64,000 nucleotides of DNA from Zygaena filipendulae (taxonomy: Eukaryota; Arthropoda; Insecta; Lepidoptera; Zygaenidae): contig OU015655.1 of assembly GCA_907165275.2 (NCBI GenBank), positions 6,274,501-6,338,500 of the forward strand, given 5' to 3'. Positions 1 to 10,462 of the stretch are shown in pieces. A program made the position numbers and the translations under genes. Every line of letters begins with the position of its first letter. Position 1 is the first letter of the stretch. Under the pieces are notes generated by a model. It worked only from the letters and a program-made list of their open reading frames with translations. It had not been told where the DNA came from and made no database searches.

Positions 1-48
1 GTGGCCATGGTTCCTCATTTTCATGTCAGGCATGAACTGGTCAACGAA
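1..48 (-). CDS. SDR16C-like gene, coding exon 3 (cut by window edge)
   Basis: Acceptor ATTCCAG precedes 48. Sixteen in-frame codons (FVDQFMPDMKMRNHGH) match the helix and RNHGH turn that precede the catalytic Ser strand in SDR16C proteins. Confidence 0.8.
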
Positions 49-1612
49 CTGGAATTTTATTCCTCATAAGAAGGTATTTGCTAAGTTATTTAAGGAGTAA
101 AGTAGTTAAGGAGTAAGTAGTAAAGGTGTAGCTATTTAGTTACTTTCCTACGTTAGTTCTTCAAAATTCATATTTCCATACCTACCTTATGTAAATTATA
201 AACTCACCCAAAAATAAGAAGTTAGGGTCAGATCTAAGGTTGCATGTATATCTTGGGGTGGCTTTGTCAGCAAAGATTTTCGACTTGGTATACCGCAGCA
301 GTATAATAGCATACTGACAAAACCAACATCTTTTTTCATCTGCACAACCAATTTCTCAACATTGTGAATCTTTGTTATATCGACATTGTAAGCAATTGCA
401 GTGCCTTTAATGCGTTTAATAACGTCTACTGTGTCTTTGTTTGAAATATAGTTTTTGTCGACACACAAAACTGTAGCTCCTAGTTTTGCTAACTGAATTG
501 CTAATTCACGACCTACACCTCTGCCAGAACCTATCACCTTAAATAATAAAAAAAGGTTAGCTACTAATCATTATCATCGAACTATATGCATGTTTGTAGG
601 TATATCACTACATAGTATAAAACAGAGTCCTCTGCCGCGTCTGTCATTCTATTCGCGATACTTAAAACCTACTGAACGGATTTTCATGGCGTTTTCACCA
701 ATAGATGAGAGTGCTTCATGAAGAAGGTTATAATATGTAGGTACCTACATAATTTGTCAAGATTTTGTGTAAATTTGTTGAAATATAGCGTTAGGTAAAT
801 GCTGGAAGTATTTCATTGATAGAAAAATTGCAATTGACATGATTTGGAACTAATTGAATTGTGGGAATCAGCGGCAAAATTTGAATAGCCTACTCAGCGC
901 CGGTCCTAGCCACCGACGCGCCCGTGTGCGATCTGAACCCAGGCGCCCTCGCCTATATCACGGATGTAATAAAATGCCTGCAAACCCTCCAATTGACCAC
1001 CAAAAAAAAGGAATGAAACCACCAACCTTATCAGATACGTTAATTTTATTACCTTACCTCACAGAGGAGGGAGAGTTTAGGTAGAAAGGAAGATGACATC
1101 ACGACATGAAACTGCAAAGCGCCTCGAGCGTGGTGAGGCGCCGGTAACCCAGCATTCGTCCGATTCTCAGCCGAATTCGGTTTGTCGCCGACTTCCAGGC
1201 GTCCCCTGGAAGTCGGCGCCCGTGTGCACACCCCACACTAAAGGCAGGACCGGCCCTGAGCCTACTGGCGGCAAATGTGTAAATCCGCCACTGGTTGGAA
1301 CCCAATTATTTATTAGCGAGACATTAAGTAGGTACCTACTTATCTATAGGTATCTACATTTTCAGTGAATATGAAATCCAAAATTAAAACTTGAAAATAC
1401 CTTCAAATTACATAACTTACCACAGCAGTCTCAAGATTTACAGATTTTAACGAAGGTGGTTTAAACAGTTCGTAGATTGAATGAAACACAGCACTTATGG
1501 TGTTCGATATAACCCATACTATATCCACGATAAGGACAAAGAGACAGTAGATCTTTATTATAACCCTATTGGGGAAAATGATGTTAAAAATAATCTCTAA
1601 AAACAAAATCAT
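1..1612 (-). CDS. Short-chain dehydrogenase/reductase, SDR16C-like (5' part, three exons; continues past left edge)
   Basis: Three spliced exons (1421-1612, 208-537, 1-48) give 190 in-frame residues. An N-terminal hydrophobic segment (about residues 10-45) is a likely ER/lipid-droplet membrane anchor. It is followed by PPSLKSVNLE, matching the linker before the Rossmann fold in the SDR16C/17-beta-HSD-13/RDH10 group. The cofactor loop reads VIGSGRGVGREL where the family has TGxxxGxG, so the Thr is replaced. An Asp after strand 2 (CVDKN) suggests NAD(H) preference, and YNVDIT supplies the adenine-contact Asp. The usual NNAG reads YCCG here. Exon 3 (FMPDMKMRNHGH) is typical of the family. The catalytic Ser and YxxxK lie beyond base 1. 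The family oxidises or reduces retinoid, steroid or lipid alcohols; the substrate here cannot be inferred. Introns after residues 64 and 174 are both phase 0 with GT-AG ends. Family assignment is firm; the subfamily is less sure. Confidence 0.85.
208..537 (-). CDS. SDR16C-like gene, coding exon 2
   Basis: 110 codons. The acceptor is TTTAAG just before 537 and the donor GTGAGT is at 207-202. It joins in phase 0 to exon 1 and carries the nucleotide-binding half of the Rossmann fold, ending TSYFW. Confidence 0.85.
895..1305. repeat. GC-rich mobile-element-like repeat in SDR intron 1
   Basis: The block is markedly GC-rich within an AT-rich intron. A CGCCGGTCCT motif near 899 recurs inverted near 1247 (AGGACCGG), and GCGCCCGTGTGC occurs on both sides, so it looks like an inverted-repeat element. 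It contains a 13-bp perfect hairpin stem, GCCGACTTCCAGG, at about 1187-1217. The small ORFs here on both strands resemble nothing I know. Confidence 0.45.
1421..1612 (-). CDS. SDR16C-like gene, coding exon 1
   Basis: 64 codons from ATG at 1612. A more upstream ATG (1620) is followed at once by a stop, so 1612 is the first usable start. The exon encodes the membrane anchor and ends ...LETAV at a strong donor, GTAAGT (1420-1415). Confidence 0.8.
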
Positions 1613-1859
1613 CGCACCATCCTAAAAACAAAATAACAAAGGTTCAAATTACACCAATAACAGTTTTAATTCAAATACCATGATAACTTACAAAACTTAC
1701 CATTTTCCTCTTCATTTTTGACGCAAAAAAGAGTTAATTATTAAAAAGTAAGAACCTAGAACCTTAAGTTAAATTTAACTCTGTATAACTTTTAACCGCA
1801 CCAAAGATAATAATTTATTCAATGTTTTACGCTGCACAATATAGAACTACAAAACATAA

Positions 1860-2472
1860 ACCGTCATTAAATTCTCTTTGATTGCAATAATTTACAATGA
1901 GGGTTTTATTACGTTTTTTAGTATTTTTTCTGACACCTGTCAGATACTATCGCGTCTTATATAAAAACTCAAAATTGACAAATTATACCTACTGAATTTT
2001 CCCCATAATTTCGATGAAATTTTATTTAATTTTATCTCATCGAATTTCATACACCTACCTCTCAGAAGAATAAACTACCTATTAGATCAGATGCGAAAGT
2101 ATCCGACAACGGGTGTCAGAAAAAAATAATAAAAAACATCATTGTAAAAGGTTGTTGACGAGTGAAAGCCGTACCGAAAACACTCGTGTCACGTTTGTCT
2201 TTGTTATTTCAGTCACTTTTCAGCATCTATTTTGGACCCTGAGCAGGAAACTGGCTTTCAAGAGAGCCATGTTTTAACTTGTGGAACAATCTAACATTGT
2301 CTTTGGCGTTTCGCCATAATTGAAGAAGTGGATGAAGAGAGAAACATTGTCATTGGCAAATTACAATTATAGACGCCATTTTAAAGAAGAAGAAGAAGAA
2401 GATCATTGTAAAATATTGTAATCTCAGAAGAATATAGATTGTAATCAAAATCAAAGAGAATTCAATGACGGC
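1860..2472. mobile_element. MITE-like inverted-repeat element upstream of the SDR gene
   Basis: The left end CCGTCATTAAATTCTC recurs inverted at the right end (GAATTCAATGACGG). GGTGTCAGAAAAAA-type and TCATTGTAAA-type sequences are also inverted around the centre. About 0.6 kb with no coding capacity. It lies 250 bp upstream of the SDR start codon, so it may contribute 5'UTR or promoter sequence. Confidence 0.5.
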
Positions 2473-5400
2473 TTATTTTTAACCGACTTCCAAAAAGAGG
2501 AGGTTCTGCATTCGGCTGTATCTATGTATGTATTTAGATACAATCAATGATTGTAATCCATAAAATATTATGATTGATAATAGGTAAATATGGGTTATGG
2601 ATACAGAAAAGTAACTAAAATATAGTAAGTATAGCAATTATATGATAACAATGATATTTAATATGTACTTATAATATCATTGTATTATAATTATGTATTA
2701 AAGGAAGAGATATAGATTTCCTTTATGGCTTTACTATTAGGTATAGGTAGGTATATCGTTCATCAATTTAACCTATTTATGGCGGATGGCACGACAGGCG
2801 TGTTGACATTATTTTTAATTAGATATAACGTATTTAAGCGTACCTATTGAAAAAATCTTTTTGCACACCTGAAGAGTCATTAATTCGCATCCTGGCGCTT
2901 ATCACGACCGTAATACCGTAGGTATTACAAAATATTTGTTCGCCGCTACAGAGTCCACAGAAGGTTGCAAAATTGAGTCCGGTTGTTCCCGGTTTGGGGT
3001 CAGTCCTCCTGATACACATACAATATTATTGACAAACCAAAATTGACAAAAGTATTCATCAATAAAACGCCCCGCATACAGTAAAATATTAAAACAAGTT
3101 TAGTAACGTACAGATCCTAAACTAAGCGAGATCCTTAAACTAAGCGAAAGTATTTTGCAAAATGGATAAGAAAAAGAAAGCTGTAGCATTGTTTATAGTC
3201 GTAGACGAGACGAGACGAGACGTAGTCGAGAAAAAAATGATGGATTAAAGACTTAATGCGAAAAAAGCCGAATTGAGCCACTTCCAAAGGGTATACTCCC
3301 AAGTTGGTCCCATTGCCTCAAGTCAGAATCTGATATTGGGATCTTGGAGAAAGTGAGGGATTTCTTTAAATATTGCAGTCACACCTATAGCGATTTGGTT
3401 ATCTTTTACAGTAGGTATACTCGTGCATTGGCTCTCGGAAAGTACCTACCATTTAGTAAAGGGAACTGATGGTGAAGACCACAGATCGATTTAAGTTTAG
3501 TGAGGTACTTTCATCCTGATATAAAGTAACTGAGGAAATTCCGACACTCACGCGTGCGAATCCGCGGGCATACGTAGTATTATAATGAAAAAGTAGAATC
3601 CAGTAAGTTATAAGTATAAAGGTATCAGAATTAGCGTTACTGTACATTGAATCAAAAATAAGCAAAATTTTAACAAAAAAATTAAAACAGACTTCCAAAA
3701 ACACAAAACATAAAAGCTAAAAATAACAAAATACCGATTTAATCCTGACTTGAGGCAATGGAACCAACTTCGAACCTGTGTTTTAATTTTAAAACCCTTT
3801 GAAACAAAAAAAAATCTAAATCTGTCCAGCCGTCTTCGTAATATCGGTGACCTTACATAAAGAAATAAACAGATACATTCGAATATAAAACCTCCTTTTC
3901 TGAAGTTGGTTCACGTATTAATAGGTACCTAGGTACCTACCTACTTTAGGTACTTTTGGGGCTGACCTATTATTATTATTATTTTTTTAATGCCTACCTC
4001 TTGAATGTTTCTTTTTTAAGTTAGTGTTTGATATAATATGTATGTTATTTTTTTGTTTTCATGCCTAGTCGGGAAGTCAGGAATTAGGAAAATTACCTCA
4101 CAGGAAAATCTGGTGATTCCAAAAGTCGTGACGGTACTTCCATCAGCTAACACAATCAAATCTCGAAAACTAAAGCAGCTAGCGATGAGAGTTGACGTTT
4201 CTTTATGTTCAGTGGTGTCCATGTTATCAAAATAAATCGTAGAATTAAAAGAAAAAAATGTTTGATTTGTGGTTTAAAGGTTATATTTAGATTTTTGCGG
4301 CCCTGTTAATTTTAAGTTATGTTAAGTTATTGACGTAAGTATCAAAATACACATGTGTCGTACACTGTCCTATGTTACCTACGTCGTAAGTTAGGATAAT
4401 TATCATCTTTTTTGTCAAATATAAGGTTAAATTAAACAAAATGACACTAACCACATAAATAATAGATAATTTAATGTAGGTACGATATGATTTAGTTGTA
4501 CATTTCGTTTTCGACATCGACGAAGAAAAAAAATTTTTATAAGTATACCTAACTACTTACTGCAGAATTATTTTGTTTAAGTTCATTATAAACTGCGTTG
4601 AATAGGAACTTCAAACACTTCATCTATTTTTATAAAAGTATAATATAATAAACAATTCATAATTACAAACTGAAAATTCTATTAAATATAAAAAAAATGA
4701 AAACTACAAATTTTCTTGTTTTGTAATAATTTAGGTAAGTACCTATTATATTAAAATGAGTGGATGTTTTTTAATGAAATACCAGTGCCCTAATTTGACG
4801 ATCAATGTATGATATTTATTATACTGTACATTTTAATCAATACATTGTCTAGTAAAAGCACTTTTTATCATCATGGGACTCGGAGCTATTGGTATTTTTT
4901 CTTTTCCATCTCTCCCGTTACACACGTACACATTTATTTAAACATTGTTAGAGATGTTGAAGATACCAGAGGGCTAATTGAGCTAAATCTGGTCACGCAA
5001 AATACAAAACCGCACCACTATCCTCCATAACCCCTTGGCCACAGCCGCGGTGGGGTTAGGGTGAGTATCAACACCATGTGAACACTAGCACACTCGCATT
5101 ATGCCGATAGGCCGTCGCAACGTTATCTGAAAAGGCCGTTAACAAGACAGCGCTGCAGTTTTGTGTTTTGCTTAAGCAGAATTTGCTCTCAGTCAAGTGA
5201 AATTGAACCATTAGGTACAATGCATATTTTCATTACATACTTACTTTTAAATACTGTATAGTAAAACTTTTAGTAAATTAAGGGCCTGGGAATATGCTTC
5301 ATACATCCTTGTTTATAGGCACTAGTAATGCTGTATGCTCTTACATCATTGTTAGTGTGTTCATGTTATTATCACGTGATGTGATAATATCTATAGGTAC

Positions 5401-6399
5401 CTACTACATTCTTGCATTGTAGATTCAGAGCAATGTATTACTTACCTAAAATTTAACATTAAAATACTGCCTACCTAAGATCTATCATGAGAACCTTTTA
5501 ATATTTCATGTTCGAAAGTAGGCAGGTAAGTACTTTAGTTGGTATACATTGTTCCAATCAAGAAAAAGATATATATATATTTTAGGCACTTAACCCGGCG
5601 AGCATAAGCCAGGGTATCTCATACCCTGGTATAATTTAAAAGTCGTGTCTTTTTCTAAATATTCATCTGGTAATACTAGTTCTCTCAGTAGCTGGAGGCA
5701 GCGGAGTTCGGGAGGGGATAGTGGTGTCATCGTACTGCGATGACACCATGATATTGATGATATTACTATATATGCTGTAATATAATCATGTTGCATTCCA
5801 TTACAAATCCTTCATATTACAAAATTCAATCAACAAAATCAAATTAAAAGTAATAGGAACTCTATTATAGTACATTACATTTCGGGTAAGTCATACCCTG
5901 CCTCATGCCTGATGTAACTTTTTTTTATCTCATGCTCGTCGGCTTAAATAAATTCTGATATTAGAATATAATCAGTTGAATGTTAAATGGATAAATTTCT
6001 TGTATGGTATTTCGGAAGAAACAAATATTTTTTGTCGTTTTTAACAAAGTGTGATTGAAAGCTTATATGTATAAATAGCTTTTTTGGCGCGAGCTTACGT
6101 AAAATTTTGAAGTATATGGCGATTTTTTTTTGTAATTTATACTTGAAAAATTCACCTGTACCTAGGTATATTTCGTCACTGCATCTCTAGATTTATCTAT
6201 ACATAAATATAATATGTGGTAAAATTTAATGCACAAATTTACAGGGCACGTATACGTTATAACAAACAGGAATCAGGATAAGCAAAAAAATAGTATTATA
6301 AGTTCAGTGGTTTTTCAGAATATGAGGAAAATAAATTCATCGAAAAATCATTACAATTACATTCACAAGGTACACAATACACGTAGCTCACTTATACGT
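2473..6399. other. Intergenic, repeat-derived
   Basis: No host exon is seen. A lepidopteran repeat motif (ACCGACTTCCAAAAAGAGG) is at 2483. A 30-bp inverted pair (AAGTTGGTCCCATTGCCTCA near 3301 and its complement near 3750) bounds a roughly 480-bp element. At 5590-5915 is another inverted-repeat stretch containing the hairpins CCAGGGTAT/ATACCCTGG and GGTGTCATCG/CGATGACACC. The remainder is AT-rich sequence with no pattern I can name. Confidence 0.4.
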
Positions 6400-6465
6400 A
6401 TACATAAAATACAAGGCACGCGCCACGCATACAGCGAGCGATGGATCAGCTGTTCAGCTCAATCG

Positions 6466-6478
6466 AGGTCATTGACCT
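6466..6478. promoter_or_regulatory. Perfect IR-1 nuclear-receptor half-site pair (ecdysone-response-element-like)
   Basis: AGGTCA-T-TGACCT is a perfect inverted repeat with 1-bp spacing, the arrangement preferred by the insect EcR/USP heterodimer. It sits in a GC-rich patch (about 6415-6530) in otherwise AT-rich DNA, with a donor-like GCG/GTGAGC at about 6508 on the plus strand. The patch may be a distal promoter or 5' exon, but no gene can be attached to it from sequence alone. Confidence 0.35.
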
Positions 6479-7860
6479 TAAGATACCGGCGCGCGGCGAT
6501 GTTGAGCGGTGAGCGCCTTCACAGGTTTTCTTTTTGATTAGGTAATTTATTTTGTTTGAAAAAAAAAAATTTTTTTAATTTTATGAACATGTTTCAACCC
6601 TTTAAATATTGTTGTATAACTCACACCGCATAGACCGTAGTCCGCATCTTATAAATTCGATTATTTCTAGCGAGGATATTTTATTACCAACCTTTTAATT
6701 TTTTTTTGATTGAAACAAAGTATCGGTACTTTAACTGCTTAGCACCATTAAATTAGGCAATTTTACCCTGCTCTTTAAAATATTGATTGTTCATATCAAA
6801 AGTAGTAAAATCTACAAAAATTGTCGAATATTACACCAAAATGCAACTTGGAACTCTACTTAGTTTAATAAGAGCGCTTGAATCTTGGTAATCAGAACAC
6901 ATGAAAGAATTGTAATCTTAAAATTTCAAAACAACGCTTAAAATCGACTTTAACATTTTACTCTCGATCACTGCGCTCAAAATTACACTAAATTTTTAAG
7001 ATTTGCTATGCCACGATTTTACCCAGGTGCTTTTTATAATATATTTGTATTTTTATTTGCCCAGTACCTATACATTATAAAATCAACAGTTTAGAAGCAC
7101 CGGAATAAATTTCAACTGGTATTTAACTTCTATATCTAAATTGATGGAAAAATCTTATAGTACAGGTATAACATGATGAAATAAAGAGATCAATCAACAT
7201 ACCTATTACCTACCAATTTTATATTAAACTATACAGATTTGCCGAGAATATTACGATGTAACGACACGGTTCTTTTTTTTTTTTAAACAAACACAAAAGA
7301 CAGCAACACTATGTAGATAAAATTGCATTTTCATCCAATTTCGAGATGTAGTCAAGTCTCTAGTTCATTGGAAAGTTAGTTTCAAATATCGATTACCTTA
7401 ATTTGTGCCGGACAATCGAAAACAGTCAGTTTTATTTAAAAGACACAAAGAAACAGATAGACAAGAAATTAAATTAACCCGAAATTAACGCCCAGGGAAA
7501 TCTTGAGCAGTTTGTCTCGAATAAAATCTTCGTAGACTTTCCTATTCCAGCTTGTGGAATCAGTTCGACGCAGGTAATATGCGTATTAAGTCGTATGCGG
7601 ATGAAAAAATCAATTAAACAAATTCGTTATTAGGTTAATTATCTACTTAATCTACTCCATCGCGTTGCACTTGATTCGCGATGTTTCTTTAGATAGAAAT
7701 TTATAAAGAATGGTAAAAAATATCTCCACAATTCACAAATAAACTTATATATTTTAACCTTATCCAATAAATAGGTACACCATCATGACTCAGTTTTTGA
7801 TTTGAGTAAACCACTTTGAGTTAATTCTGTTTAAGTAGGTACCTACAATACATTAAGTTA

Positions 7861-8074
7861 GGCGCGGATGCAGCCCCCTAAAAAGGTTGTGGTCATGGCC
7901 ACGCCACGCGAGAATGGGCCAAATGCGAGTCGGACTACAAATTAGCTTGCCATAACTCCCAACTGAAATAAGTGGAGTACCTTTGGAGATAGTCTTAGGA
8001 TAGGCGAGGCTATCGAACTCAATTAGGGTTGTGGGCATGCCCACCGTGCCCACAACGGTGGATCCGCGCATGCG
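7861..8074. mobile_element. TTA-flanked MITE
   Basis: Terminal similarity GGCGCGGATGCAGCC versus inverted GCGCGGATCCACCG. Internal inverted copies of GGTTGTGG(T/G)CATG. Flanked by TTA at 7858-7860 and 8075-8077, which fits a PIF/Harbinger-type target. No coding capacity. Confidence 0.55.
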
Positions 8075-9017
8075 TTAGGTAAGTGGTATTTATCTGACTC
8101 TGAGTAGAGATTGTATCCTTAGGTTGAGTAAATCACATTGGGTTATACTCAAATCAGAAACCGGAGGTGAAGTGCTTTAAGCATAATATGCACTAGTTTT
8201 CCTATACGGTTACCTACGGTACGGGTACCTTCCTACGGTATATTTGTCGTACTGCAAAATAATAAATATAACGTAGTTACATAATACATAAGTATTTACT
8301 CCAAACATGTCTTTCTAATTTTTTTTACACCAATCTTATACCTACTGTAAAATATTTGATCCAATCGGTACTATGTCTTAGTTGAATTGTCGCGCGATGA
8401 TCAAACAAGTTGATAAAATTTATTTTTTTACTGTATTTTAATACTTAATGAAAACCTCAATACCTTTAATAATATATTTAAAAATACGCCTATACAATAT
8501 TAGAATTAATGGGTAACACGAGTGTAGAATAAACTCGTATCCGGATCCCAAATGCCGCCTTTTAAATAACCTAGGTACTTCCTACTTCAGTTGGTAACGT
8601 CTCTCTATAAGAGGTAGGTGCTAAATTATTTACCTATTGTAACCTTCTATAATGATTTTAAATACATAAGTTTTCCTTCAGACTTTTTATATCGAATATT
8701 ACTGAAAAATAAGTTTAAATCTTTATTACTACATGCCAGCCGGACCGCATTGCCGCGCGATGCCTACAGAGGCTCCCACTTAACAATAATCTTAACATAC
8801 CCACTTCAACTACTTACAACGGAACTATTTCGTGTATTAAATTAAACCCAAGAAGCTAAGGGATCCTTTAAAAGGGGCGCCAAATGATTTCGTCGGAAGG
8901 TTTGGCGCGCATTTTAATTCTACATTCGTGTTAATTCACAGGTTTGCGATGTAAAAGTTTTTTGAATAATTTCATATCCACGACTCACATGTATCCATGT
9001 CGACCATATACTTAATA

Positions 9018-9232
9018 TCCTACTAATATTATAAATGTGAAAGTGTGGATGTTTGGATGTTTGTTACTCAATCACGCAAAAACGGCTGAACGGATTTGGA
9101 TGAAATTTGGCATGCATATTGTCAGGGATACAGAAAAAGAACATAGGGTACTTTTTATCCCGGAATTCCCGCTAGAACTCCAAACCGCGGGTGAAACCGC
9201 GGGGCACAGCTACTAATATTATAATATCTCAA
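9018..9232 (+). repeat. Lepidopteran GTGAAACCGCGGGGCACAGC repeat, near-complete copy
   Basis: Starts TACTAATATTATAAATGTGA, ends with the diagnostic CCGCGGGTGAAACCGCGGGG and CACAGC, and is flanked by direct TACTAATATTATAA copies, i.e. an apparently intact unit with duplicated target. Its transposon class cannot be decided here. Confidence 0.6.
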
Positions 9233-10053
9233 AATCATCTACACGCGTTTGATGTGAAATTATTCAACAAACTAGTTTTGAAATATGACTTCTCCCAATG
9301 TATCAAGTTGACACATAGTACCTACCTACGAGTAGATCTGACTTAAAAATTCAGAACAGAAAACCAATAAAACGTTGCTTTTTAAAAAAACTTTACTATT
9401 ATTATTTTTCTTTATGTGTACCTACTTTTGGAATTTATTTATAAGTAGGCTCAATAAATCTTTGGAAAATGTTCTCAAATAATTCTCATTTATCCTAGTT
9501 TTATTTTTCTTTTGTACTATTTGTATCCAACTAAGTACTAGGTAATATCATCTGAATCTAGTAAATGTGACGTGGTATATATCATATGAATAGCGTTTTA
9601 TATTACTTTTAAGACTAATCTTTAACAGAAAACTAAGTAAAAGAATTAATCGTAGACCTGTGAATTATTTTTGTTTATACCTACTTATAAATATAATCAA
9701 TACTCTCATCTGGTTAGGGAATGCAAATTATTTCAACTTCAATTATCTATAATAAAAACCCATGCAAATCAAAATGACAATGTTGTAAAATGCAACAGCA
9801 CTAAAAATTATATAAGATTTATGCCATCAGTCAATACAGCGGGCTGACTTTGGACGCAACCAAGTTAGTATCAAAATCGAAATCAGACTCAAAACATGCT
9901 TATTCAAAAGTCAGTCCTCTGATCCGATAAATCTTAACCAAATATGAGTATAATGTTACACACAAAGCCAAAGTTGACGGGTCAATCGCCTCACCACGCT
10001 GGATCATCATCATATTATGTCCAAGAGCTCTTAGTTTTCTGCACTATCTTACG

Positions 10054-10462
10054 TTATTTGTATTCATTGATTATGCCGATGATAGCGTCATGTGTTCCGA
10101 ACACCAGCGAAAAGATGCCAAAGATGACAACCACGATGTTTTTCCATATAAGATATTTGAAGCGGCCGAAACCAATGTTCCAGAACGTCATGACTTCTAT
10201 GAATCCTGGGACAATTAGGCCCAGTATGGAGAAGCAAAAGGCGCCTATGACGCTCATGAACGGGCCGATAGTGGGCACGGCGACGGCGAGCAGCACGCAC
10301 GCGGTGACTAGTATGGTCCTCATCACGTAGTCTGCGAAGTCGGGCCGCTTGGTGAACCTGTCCTTGATGCACTTCCACATAATGTCGACGCAAACGAAGA
10401 ACTGAAGGCCGAACGTGCAATACACGGCGATTGCGATGGCAATTTTGACGACTTGGGCCGCG
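10054..10462 (-). CDS. SLC36-like gene, terminal coding exon 8
   Basis: Acceptor TTATTACAG. Starts AAQVVKIAIAIAVYCTFGLQ, the standard block after the large loop, and ends GTHDAIIGIINEYK before TAA. Splicing completes an Ile codon across the junction. Confidence 0.92.

Larger units (their letters stand above)
6540..10053. other. Intergenic stretch between the SDR patch and the SLC36 3' end
   Basis: AT-rich and without recognisable exons. It holds a TTA-flanked MITE (7861-8074) and a near-complete lepidopteran repeat (9018-9232). I found no AATAAA signal in the first 300 bp downstream of the SLC36 stop. Confidence 0.5.

Noticed and set aside
1991..1995. TCAGT initiator on the minus strand upstream of the SDR gene
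   Set aside because: No DPE at +28 and no convincing TATA. It lies within a MITE-like element, so chance is likely.
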